Assembly: GCA_039111635.1 (NCBI GenBank)
Contig: JBCAQO010000002.1
Location: 2,170,001-2,234,000, forward strand
Reading direction: 5' to 3'
Source: Heterobasidion occidentale
Taxonomy: Eukaryota; Basidiomycota; Agaricomycetes; Russulales; Bondarzewiaceae
Length of the DNA stretch: 64,000 nucleotides
The notes beneath the pieces were generated by a model. It had not been told where the DNA came from. It saw only the letters and a program-made list of their open reading frames with translations, and did not search any database. Below, piece after piece: positions 12,001 through 21,707 of the stretch (within the stretch, counting starts at the first letter, position 1; every line of letters starts with the position of its first letter). The position numbers and the translations under genes are program-made.

Positions 12001-14679
12001 CCCTTCGGAACAGCCTGCTTTGCTTTAGTGCTCTGCGGAATGAGCTGCTCGAGAGACGTAGATGAAATATCTTTGTCGACCTGCTTCTGGTCAGCTTCTT
12101 TCCTGTCTTCCAAACGCCTCTTTGGCCCCGGGAGGGAGCCACTACCTTTCTGTTTGGTTTTGACCCTTGATCCGGGCTGGTTAGCGATCAAACAAGGTCA
12201 ATCCAAGGCTGCGAACCTTTTGCTTTCGAAACAGGCTTTACATTCCCAGGGGCTTCAGCAATTTCATGCACAAGTTCGCCATCAGAGATGTCGGTAAGCT
12301 CCTCGTCACTGGTCCCAAAAATTTTGTCGCGCATATCCTGACTGCGTGAACGACGAAGAGTGCTACTATCCGAGGACGATTGGAGGGAAGGCACCCCGTC
12401 TTTGTCATCACTTGGATGTTGATAGTGATAGCGGTGGTATCGAAAACGGTCTTTGAATGTTGGTCTATCTGTCCAGTGATAGGAAGAGCGGGAACAATTG
12501 TCCGCGCTTTTCTTTGAGAGGGGAGGCCGCCAATACCAGCGGGTGTACTGAAGCCGATGTCCGAAATGCTGATTTGGTGTGATGGGTCAGGCTTGTATGC
12601 CGTATCAGTGACCGGAATTTGAGCATCGCTGGAATCTTCCTTTCTGTTGCGAGACCCGCCGAGATAGCCTATGTTATCGTCGCTTCTCTCTGACAGACGA
12701 GAGACTAGTCAACAGTCATCAAAAGCCTGGCCACTTCTCGATAGAGGCACAAAACAGACCTTGCTCTACAATCTTGACCTTCTCCTGTGAAAAGCAAAGA
12801 CGGTATGGATAATATACTGCGATATTGGCCAACAAACTGACCTCATAAGATGCTGAAGGGAAAGGGTTTCGGCCTTCCATGTCCAAATTAATTGGTGAAT
12901 TGATTGATATACGCTCTGTTGTCGCAGACAGGGAGGGGCCGTCCCACGAAAGGACACGTTCCTGAAGTTTAGCAGTACATGAGGTTGAACAGTTCCCAAA
13001 GAGTGACGGATATGCTACATACCAAATTTCGCGCCTTCACGGTGCGTGTGAACCTATCTATATCGGATGCCAGTAAGTTGAAAGTCATGAGCATAGGCCG
13101 ATCTTTGGGAATATTATCCATCTGTTTATCTCCCACTACCGCGGGAGACGACAGGGTAATTACAGCGAGGCCGGTGGTCGTAGACACTTTGATTTGACGA
13201 ACGGCTGAATAAGGGGCTTGGACTCCTTCATACATATCGTCCTGAAATTAAATCCAGCCTGTTGAGTAGAAGTTGCTTCGAGAGCATAGAGGCTGACATT
13301 GGTTATGTGATTCAGAAAAAGGGCGGTTTTATCCATAAAGAACCTATCGTGCGGAGGGGGTTGGAAGAATGAAGTACCGCAGATAATGACTTCCTTCACG
13401 GAAAATGGCTGAGGGCTGAGGGGGAAAGGGCATCAGTCAGCCATCCTTTCACGACTTGACACCGCTTACAAAGTTATATCACGGGCTAGGACTTCAATTA
13501 TTTTGGTCGATGTCTCCTCCCAATCCGGCATGGAGATGTGATTCGTGACGGCAAGTATGTCCTCATAATAGCGGATCTCACGGGAGCAGACATGAAGACA
13601 TCCTCAAGAAAATCTTTACGCAATCGACGCCGAGCAGGTGACCCGTTTGTCAGTGGAATCAAACGAGCCAACAAAACTAGGAGCTGCTCCAACGCCATGT
13701 AGTCTGTTCAATATTCAGCTGAGTTTGAACAGACATTGAGATCGTAAGAACACTACCTTTCGTTTCCGCGATGAGACGCCCAAGGCTGAGGCTAATGACA
13801 CGATGAACTTCGAATGGATGATTCATGCACAAGAACCAACCTTCCAAGCACTGCGGAATCGCGGAGCTTTTCCTGATTCTCGCGATGATTTTCGGAAGTG
13901 GTGGAGAGGAGGAGATAAGTCTATGGATATAACGAGCGTTGGACATCGCAGAGTTGATGCATATATGCGTGTACGGGACAGCGTAGATATATCTCTTAGC
14001 GCTAGGATCAGATGTCGGGGAATTGAATCGCTCACTGTTACCCTCAGACTGACGGTGAAGCTCGTAGAAGTAATGGCAGATGTGGATGAGAAGAATAGAG
14101 CATATAGTCGCATAGAATGCTTGGGCAACGAGCCCTTTGGTCAATGCTTCAAACGGAGAAGTTAGAAATAGTACATTGCATTATGACGGCATTCACCATT
14201 ATTTCTGTCATCAAGGTGATCCTGATAGAATCGAATAACTGATCACTAAGGCGGAGCGCAGAGTCGGAGCGAGACATACTAAAACTCCAGATATTATGGA
14301 TTCTGCGATAGGCTCCCATGCATAGCGTACTTTGACTTTCTGATTTTGAGCAGCATGTATTATTTTATCACTGATGATCTTGGCAAAGACCGCGGCTGAT
14401 AGTTGAAGCGATGAAGCTGGAGCAGCGGTGTACAGTGGACGAAACGAGTAGCGCAGTTTTTGAGATACTCTTTTGCAAAATTCCGACGATGGGGCGGAAG
14501 AGTTGAACTGAAAGCAATAGATGCGCATCAACGTCCCTCAGCTACTGGCTGGGACTTACCAAGGAAGTGAGCCAAGATGAGACGTAGTCGACAGTGTCTC
14601 GTATCTCCTTGCTCTCTGCCTCCACGGATTTATTGAGTGTATCTAGAAGATTGTCTATGGTATCTGTGGACTTTGACAT
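9033..14679 (-). CDS. Large protein with SYCP2/Red1-like layout (putative meiotic chromosome axis protein)
   Basis: A long multi-exon gene. The start MSKSTDTIDNLLDTLNKSVE (14679) leads into helical exons down to about 13500, including LEQLLVLLARLIPLTNG followed by a basic stretch. Next, 13400-12970 encodes a beta-rich block: PFSVKEVIICGTSFFQPP, RFFMDKTALFLNHIT, then APYSAVRQIKVSTTTGLAVI. A long disordered, Ser/acidic/Lys-rich middle (about 12900-9650) contains TSDEELTDISDGELVHEIAE. The C-terminus (about 9620-9033) is helical and coiled-coil-like, ending ELPESVTKWL. Armadillo-like start, Spt16M/PH-like block, disorder and C-terminal coiled coil is the known plan of SYCP2, Red1, Rec10 and ASY3. 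The match is by layout and feel of the sequence, not by a diagnostic motif. The frame changes near 13580 by what looks like one missing base. A structural or nuclear protein of another kind remains possible. Confidence 0.5.
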
Positions 14680-14812
14680 GTTTTTGGCTGTAAGGAGTGG
14701 GAAGATGAGCTGAATGTTCCTGAGGAGAGGCTGTCGCGCAAACAAACACAAAGAACGCGTAAAGGGAGGACATGCATCACGTGCCCTCCGCGATTTCCTC
14801 GCCGTCCTCCGT
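14680..14812. promoter_or_regulatory. Bidirectional promoter between the SYCP2-like gene and Hv1
   Basis: Only 133 bp separate the two divergent start codons (14679 minus, 14813 plus), so both 5' untranslated regions and promoters must overlap here. No TATA box is evident. Whether both are transcribed together cannot be told from sequence. Confidence 0.55.
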
Positions 14813-15561
14813 ATGTCAGAGCAAGATCCACTCTGTCTTCTCGTGAAGCTGAACACGATATAGAAGCAGCATCTGATGGTGGCAATGACTTACCGTCGTG
14901 GAAAGAGAGAGTGGGAGAAGCCCTTGAATCATCTACAACTCACAAGATCGTGATTACATTGGTACGAGCATATCATGAACCTAGACGTCATGACTGATAG
15001 CAATGAACTTGTAGATCATCATCGACGCTGTATGCATTCTATCTGACCTGTCATATACTCTGTTGTCCTCCAATTGCACTTCGCCTTCGGAGCCTGAGTC
15101 CCCTCTTTGGCTTGATATCCTCTCCGAAATTTCCACGGCTATCACCACACTTTTCCTCGTCGAAATACCTCTGGCACTCTGGTCCTTTGGGGTTCAATAT
15201 TACAACCCAATTGGCCCTACAGTACACGCTGCGCTTCATCTTTTTGATGCATTAATCATTGTCACCACATTCGTACTCGAGGTCGGGCTGCGCGGCAGAG
15301 AGCGTGAACTCGTGTCTCTGTTGGTCGTTCTGCGTCTGTGGCGACTGTGAAACTAGTTGGAGGTCAGAACTTCTCATGATAACCCACGGAAGGGCTGCTG
15401 ACATCTTAATGATAGGCGTGGCGGTCGGTGCTGGAGAAATTGAAGACGAAACTCTGAAGGAGCTGGCCGAGACCAAGCAAGAGCTCCAGTCGACACGCTC
15501 TGCGCTAGCAGAGGCTCGACGCCAGATTACTGAGCTTCAGGCAGTGCTTGAAGCTCATTGA
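14813..15561 (+). CDS. HVCN1: Voltage-gated proton channel Hv1
   Basis: Four-helix voltage-sensor channel that conducts protons outward. Exon 2 begins IIIDAVCILSDLSYTLLSS; the Asp sits where human Asp112, the selectivity filter, lies in S1. S2 lies in TAITTLFLVEIPLALWSFG, S3 in HLFDALIIVTTFVLEVGLR, and S4 reads LVVLRLWRLVKLVGG, with Arg, Arg, Lys at the three gating-charge positions. The C-terminus (ETLKELAETKQELQSTRS and on) is a coiled coil as in dimeric Hv1. Stop at 15559-15561. Two breaks are seen. The start MSEQDPL (14813) is in another frame from the following SSREAEHDIEAASDG, and S4 shifts frame between RLWRL and VKLVGG. Each is mended by one extra base in a short C or G run. This points to assembly errors, but a recently broken gene is possible. 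Confidence 0.85.
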
Positions 15562-15702
15562 CGACGGATGAACAGTAATGTGAGCTCGGACAATGACATC
15601 AATAACATCAATCGGAAGATATGCTACATTGATTAAAGAGCGACAATGACTGCGTTGTATACACGTACAATAATTAAACCGGGTATGATCAAAAGCTCTG
15701 AC

Positions 15703-16149
15703 TTACTTCTTATACATTTCACGTTCCCAACTCTGGGGCCTTGGCATCTCCGACAGTGTGATCCCCCTGGCTACATCTGCCTTCACCCATTGCGACATTC
15801 GACCCATATCGATAGTTTTGTCTGGATCGGACGGGGCGGGCACAGGTCGTGGGTATGGATATAAGAGCCGTGTCTCCTTTTCAGGATATATCGACGATCC
15901 CTGAAAAGGTTTTTCCTCTTTCGTCATTTTCACAAACCCAGATCCTTCCGTAGGGTCCCGCTTTTTGCCTTTCGAGACGCTTGTAGATGCCTCGGGGAGA
16001 TAGGCAGAAGGTGACACAGTATCGATTGTGAATGGCAGATCGCGTCCTGGCCGGAAGGGCTTCTGGCGAGCATACCATGCAGGGACTTTCTTATCTCCCT
16101 CTCCCGTACTTTGCGTGGTGACAGGCGACAAGGACCGATCGCTTGCCAT
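15703..16149 (-). CDS. Small protein of unknown function
   Basis: Open frame of 148 codons on the minus strand, starting MASDRSLSPVTTQSTGEGDK and ending WEREMYKK just before TAA. The frame stays open upstream to about 16377 without an ATG. The end AAGAA|gtaagtcag is also a good splice donor, so the protein may continue in a further exon that would overlap the 3' end of Hv1. The product is Pro, Ser and Lys rich with no membrane segment or known motif. The frame lies between Hv1 (convergent) and the MARVEL-like gene whose last exon ends at 16356. I do not recognise it. Confidence 0.4.
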   Translation of the reverse strand: MASDRSLSPVTTQSTGEGDKKVPAWYARQKPFRPGRDLPFTIDTVSPSAYLPEASTSVSKGKKRDPTEGSGFVKMTKEEKPFQGSSIYPEKETRLLYPYPRPVPAPSDPDKTIDMGRMSQWVKADVARGITLSEMPRPQSWEREMYKK

Positions 16150-16355
16150 GGGACGAGTACGATGGAAGATTGAAGTCAGAGGCGAATTTGCACCGACGAT
16201 GCTCGCCAAGCTCCGAACTTTCAATAATGGAGGTTGTGGATTTTTCTCGACATCCCAAGGAAGCAAACCCTGGCTGGTGGATGTTCCTCGGATGATGGAG
16301 TGCCGGATGGGGTCGTGAAGGGATAAAGGGGGGAGCTGAGGAGCACTGCTCTGCG

Positions 16356-17163
16356 TCACTTCGCGGACACAAACCACGGTATGGAGTAGAAGGAGCGTGT
16401 CCAGATGAAGGGATGCAGACTCGTATGAGCTATGGCTGCGCCGAAGATCATGACAAAATGTCCAAACACTGTTTGAAAGTGAGATCAGATCAATACGATT
16501 CAGATGATTTGCAGAAACTCGTACTCAAGATGGCCGCCAACCAGCTGATTGGGACCAAAATGGTCGCCGAAGCGCACACGCTGAATGGAGCTGCAATCAG
16601 ACAAAGCATAAGACGGTCACTTCAACGAAGAAGAGCTATATATGACTGCTGACCTCCAGGAATGCATAAAACAGGAGGGCCGCTGATGGTAGCGCTGATG
16701 CTCGCACCCAGCTGCAAAACACTCAAGACTCCCGTCCAGCCACACTCGAACCCTACAAATGCCGTGCTTGCTTTCGGCACCACAAGCGGAGCGAGAGCCC
16801 TAATGTATCCCAGATGATTAGATTGAGATGTTAGATGTCATGATAGGTACAATGCCACTAACACGGTGACAAAAAGAAAAAGGGCGCAGGCATTGAAGAT
16901 CAAGAAAATAGCCGCACCATGGACTTGCCAAGAACTGGTAAGTGCTAGTAACGTACGAAATATCACAGAGAAAAACACACCTGAAATTCCGACAGAGTTT
17001 GTAGCCCCAATATTCCATGCCGCGAACACCAATATGAGAGAGTTTATATATACAAGCAAGGCTGGTCAAGGTGAACGCGGTCAGCTCGGAAGTCACCCAG
17101 ATCAGACGAGAAACGAAGCTCACATAGAAATACAATTCGGATGATAATGAATGGACTACTCAT
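16356..17163 (-). CDS. Four-helix MARVEL-like membrane protein (copy 1, short)
   Basis: Rebuilt from about six small exons with clean splice sites, for example TTTCTAT|gtgagc...gaccag|CC and TTCAG... |gtgtgt...actag|CACTTACC. Exon 1 is 40 nt (17124-17163) and codes MSSPFIIIRIVFL. Helix 1 continues SLLVYINSLILVFAAWNIG, helix 2 is HGAAIFLIFNACALFLFVTV, helix 3 is WTGVLSVLQLGASISATISG and helix 4 ILMFGHFVMIFGAAIAH. The protein ends SIPWFVSAK with stop at 16356-16358. About 190 residues with four helices, both ends probably cytosolic. The order of helices and the small polar residue-rich third helix resemble MARVEL-domain proteins, which shape or sort membranes; no function can be assigned. Two related-looking genes lie at 18978 and 36257. 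Confidence 0.75.
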
Positions 17164-18977
17164 GGCGTATCCAGACGCCGTCGCGACCGAGCCCGAGTGG
17201 TGTTAGTAGGCAGTGCCTACAGATCTCTAGAGGATACAAAAGTTTGCGAAAGTCGGGTCTAGGAAAGGGTAAGTTATAGCTGCTGAAGAGCCAAGCAGGG
17301 CGTAAAGAATAATAGAGGAAGAGGAAAGAAAGCAGGAGAAGTGTCCGCGAGGGATGTCCAAGACGTGCGGCAAGAGGACGGCTGTTGCACACGTGTGCAT
17401 GTTCCGTGTGGCATGGCCATCGGGTGGATTGATTGCTCAAAATGCCAAACACAATCGGCGTCCGACAATGGCGAGACGAACAACAATAGGCGTGGCGGCT
17501 GGCCAAAGGCGGCAAGGAGAAGCTTTGTCATCTGCACAGCCACCCGAAAGTGGCAAAGCCAAACCAAACCATGAAAATCATAACATAATTTCTACGTATC
17601 CAAGTTTTTTCCAGCATTAGGAATGAGAACTCAAAGTCTAGTACATAGCCGTCCTCATCAATCGACTGTTTCTTTCGCGTTCTGGCAAACCTTAGCAAAC
17701 CGCGACACCAAAAACTTGCCCAGTTTGGCAAGTAGTCAGTCATCAGATGCTGCGATGCACGAATATCTGAAGACTACATCAGAGGTTGAAGGAGGATCAC
17801 CCACATTGCTGCCTCTAGGAGACTGAGGCAATCATCAACACAAACCACAGGCCTTTCCTGTTCTTTGATTCATGTTTTCATATACCACGCAGGGGTGGGC
17901 CAATAGAAGAAGTTTCGGGACATAAAGATGACTGTAGGTTGCCTCACACTTCCAATGTAATGGTGCTCCGCACCACGCTAACGTTGCTGTTCGGCCAATA
18001 TTGGTACTGCGATCAATTGCTGGGTTGCCGTGCCAATGGACGGCGAGCAAAAGAAAACAGTGTTCTGTTCAACTTGGGACGTCTACTTGGCTGAATGAAA
18101 TTACTTTCCGCTCGAAACAGATGCCAGTCCATATGCCATGACTGTAAGTACCAAAGCCCGACTCCTGAGGTGGACTTTCAACGAGTGTGTGACCAAAGAT
18201 CCGACAGGCTTGAGCCGATCCAGTGTAGTGACCGCGCTGCGAGCTCACGCCGTGATTGTCTGACCGATCTGAGACGCCGGGCAGGACATCATTGAAGGTG
18301 AAGCCTATCCAAAGGGTTGTCTTTCAAAAACTGGACAATGCGTGGGTAGGCCGGTCTGCCGTCCCTCGATACATACCCTCAGTGAGCAAAGGACGCTGTG
18401 CCGAATGTATGTGCAGTCTGGCCTGAGTGATATTAGGTGACATCGTGCCGAGTGCAGACCACTGAAGACCACTGTGAGTATTCAACGATCGGCTGTAATG
18501 CAGCACAAAACAAACAGAGTAATAAAAAAAGGTAATGCCTTCGTCCATACAATGCGAGAGCGCCGAGATGTCGCACCTTTCCGCCTCTTCCAGCCATTTT
18601 GAAACAAGTGGTTCGATGCCCGTAGTAGTGTACGGCTCGACGAAGGACACAGCGATGTCGACTACTTACAACACATGCACGGAGAAGGCAACGGGTTCAA
18701 AACTCGATTGTATCATCATTTCCTGAGAACAGAGTAATCAGTGACTCTACCACCGAGACTCTAGCAGACAACGACGACAACACTACGATTGTTACACACG
18801 ACCACGCATACACACCAGCCCAAATGACAACGATAAAGATAGTAAAGGCAACAAACGCCGAGTCAAAGACAGAAGGCACAAACGAATGGTGGGGAGGCGG
18901 CCGGCGCATCCCTGGCTACCTCCCTCACACCGGGTAGCACGAATCAACAACGAACGAGCGGCGCGATCGGAACAGTC
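17164..18977. other. 1.8 kb without a firm gene
   Basis: Should hold the promoter of the MARVEL-like copy 1 and the 3' region of copy 2. On the minus strand, 18700-18720 has ATGATGATACAATCG..., coding MMIQSSFEPVAFSVHVL and ending in a perfect donor TT|gtaagt, but I could not find a convincing second exon. Frames at 17274-17567 and 18697-18909 code hydrophobic stretches that look like chance. No gene is called. Confidence 0.45.
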
Positions 18978-20520
18978 CTAAGTCCGAATGTTGCTGATCC
19001 CTGAGAGATCCAATGCAGGCGGGCGCGGCATGTCCAAGCTCGACCGAGTCCGCTGCCGCGGGCCCGTCGGCCGCACTGGACGGGATGAAGGCGACTGTGC
19101 GGATGATACCCTCTGCTCCTCCGCCGGCTCAGCAACGGGGGGACTCTGGGATGCATCGGGAAACGCGGAAGGCGGCGGCTTGCGAGCTGCGCGTCGCGGC
19201 CCTGGAGGCGCCTTCATGATATCCTTGCGTGGCCATTCACCCAACGGCGAGTCGTCGGCGGGAAGAGACGCAGTCCGCCACGGAGCAGGCCTGGACTGGA
19301 GTCGTAGAACCGACGGTTCGGGAAGGAGGGGGCCGCGCTCAGACGCCGTCCAAGTCGACTGTATGTGTTCAGGGTACAGCGATGGCATCGTCAATGACAC
19401 CTGGCGTGTCTTCTGTAGCATCGACTGGCCGGCTGTGATAGCAGGGATGGGAGGCACCGGGTTTTCAGCTGCCTCCACGGCGATAGGAGAGCCGAGGTAT
19501 TCGATCTGATAGTGAGTGCCCAATTCCGATTCGGCGGGTAAATTGATTGGACGGCGAGGCTGAGGAGCGACGACGGAGTGATGGTGAGGGGGAGCAGGGG
19601 AGGCCGGTCGACTTTTGATCTGTTGACAATAGGCATGTCGGTACCATGGGTACGTGCGGACATGCGCATGCCACACAGTGTCATCGAGGCGGGAGTGTAT
19701 GACACCAGAAGAGATGAGGGCGAATAGATAGATGAGCACTGGGATGCGATTAGGATACGCAACTTCAGTGCCGTATATTATGCGAAAGGGTGAAAGATCG
19801 CACGAGATACAGCGCATGACCATGCGAAAGCTTCAATAAGCTTCGTGGATGTACATGAATTAGCGAAAATGTGGGCGCCTGCGATCGTAAAATGAGCATA
19901 AGCTGGCGGCGTGCATCGAAAATCCGACCTTGATGTCCGCACATAACACTGGGCAAATTTGCAGTTACAGCCGCTGCACCCGCTACGGAACCAAAAAGCT
20001 GTTCAGCCAGCCTAGAAAGGCAACCAGCGATCGCGACATACCGAGGTGCAGCAGCGACAACAGTCCTACCCATACAGACTCGATCCACACACGTCCAGTG
20101 AGCGCATGTTTCCAGAATACATCGAAGAACAAGCTGTGCGAGACGCGTCAAGGACTCCGGCAGCGACGAGTGAGCGACGGGCGGACTGACGTGGGAAGTA
20201 CAATCACAAGGCCGAAAGCGCCCAGAAAAATGACATACGGGTCCACCTGCGCTGCAACGCGGCAACGTCGGGTTATCACGCATGCAGGAGCAGCGGTCTA
20301 GCAAGGCGACTCACGACTTGACCCCGCTGCCTGAGCAAGGCTGAGGTTCCACACGCCGGCGCTGCAGAGGACAGCGTCGCCGACGACGATAAGCCCTGTG
20401 AATCGAACGACCCAAGCGTCAGCTCAGCGCTCCGCTACCCGCGCGTGTTCGCACGAGCCCCACGCCGTCGCGCGCACCGAAGACAAAGTACCGATAATAG
20501 AGCAGCATGGCCTTGCGCAT
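18978..20520 (-). CDS. Four-helix MARVEL-like membrane protein with proline-rich tail (copy 2)
   Basis: Starts at ATG 20520, MRKAMLLYYRYFVFG, and a phase-fitting intron joins it to LIVVGDAVLCSAGVWNLSLA (helix 1). Next come DPYVIFLGAFGLVIVLPT (helix 2), RVWIESVWVGLLSLLHLAG then AAAVTANLPSVMC (helix 3), and VLIYLFALISSGVIHS (helix 4). The WxE...W and GAAAVTA...C pattern of helix 3 is common in basidiomycete MARVEL-type proteins. The last exon codes about 170 residues of disordered cytosolic tail rich in Pro, Arg and Ser, ending LDLSGISNIRT, with several PxxP motifs that could bind SH3 domains. The exon between helices 3 and 4 is not fully resolved. Function unknown. The reverse strand of the tail exon has a long open frame caused by its high GC. 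Confidence 0.72.
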
Positions 20521-21707
20521 TGCGACCGGAGACGGCGACCAGACCTGGCGCGAAAAAAAGAGAGTGGGAGCACCGCTGACGGTAGTGCTTTAAGAAGCAG
20601 GAAGGCGCGAACGCAGGGGAGGCCGCTCAAGTCAGGGAGCTCAGCTGCACGACTTGATCTTCTTCTCTCACTGGGCGTGATACTGTCCCTTTTCCGACTC
20701 GCCGCTCAAACACCGCCACGTGGCTGACGGCATCTCTCCCTTTTGGACGCCCTCATCTCTGCTCGGCCTCGTCTGGAAAGAAACAGAGCCCTCCCCCGTG
20801 ATGCGGCCGAGGTCCCACGGCGAAAACATACGCAACGATACCGACGTCTCCAGTCCAAAAGCCTCCCACAAACCTCTTGTCTCTCGTCTCAAAAGCGCTC
20901 TGGTATTCGGCGGATCGGCTAAGCATTCAAAGGTGATCGCCCCGGTGGTTCCCTCCGGTTTCCTAAAAATATGCGGCGTGGGAGTCATCTTCCCCAGCAT
21001 CGGATTTGCTGTTCGAGACCTGCAGCGTGTTCTGATACCACACGCGGTTCCAGACCACCCATGTCAACACCCCCACGCACACCATGACGTCCCTTCATCT
21101 TCGCGGACCGTTTGATCCAGTTCACCAGATCCCAAGTTGAGAACATCCCGACTTGTTTCCGAGCTCATTTGCAAGGTCCACGCAGTGAATAAAGACGATA
21201 AAAAAAAACAAAAAAAGTCAATAATAAACTAGTAGATGCGATATGTAAGTAGGCGAAACACGGGGGACGAATAATAAGAATATGTACTGCTTCACGACGT
21301 CGCGCATCAGAATCGCGCATAAATCTTCCCCCCATCTCGGAACTCCTCCGACGGCCGTGGCGTTCATCCCATCACCCAGCCCGACAATGAACCGCAGATC
21401 CCACCACGCCATCAAAGGAACATGATACACATCAACATGGTCAGATGCGTCCCCAAATTGCCCAGCCCTGCACTGTCTCACTGATCCCAACCCGGGTATG
21501 TCCCCGCGGGTCTGAGAGACCGTGCGACGAGACAGCCTGTCAGTGGTATCGCCAAAGCACGGAGCATCACACATCCGCCCCCCCTCCCCCTAACACAACG
21601 GGTATGTTCAATCGCGGGAACGCCGAGCTCCCATCCGACCGCTCCCAGGGACGCCAGGGCAGACAGAAGCGACGCCACCGTTCCACCGTCGCAAGCGCTC
21701 GCAACGC
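20521..21707. other. GC-rich 1.2 kb without a firm gene
   Basis: Promoter side of the MARVEL-like copy 2 and 3' side of the PP4 subunit gene. Overlapping open frames lie on both strands at 20668-21115 (minus: MVCVGVLTWVVWNRVWYQ near 21087; plus: a frame 20720-21115) and on the minus strand at 21218-21678. One minus frame (21678 upward into 21720) reads ENAGVGVASACDGG and GTVASLLSALASLGAVG and abuts the stop of the PP4 subunit in another phase, so it might be a lost C-terminal extension. None is firm enough to call. Confidence 0.4.

Noticed and set aside
18988..19509. 173-codon plus-strand open frame
   Set aside because: Antisense to the proline-rich tail exon of the MARVEL-like copy 2, no features of its own.
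20720..21115. 131-codon plus-strand open frame
   Set aside because: Overlaps equally long minus-strand frames in a GC-rich stretch, no start context, no domain, no splice partners.
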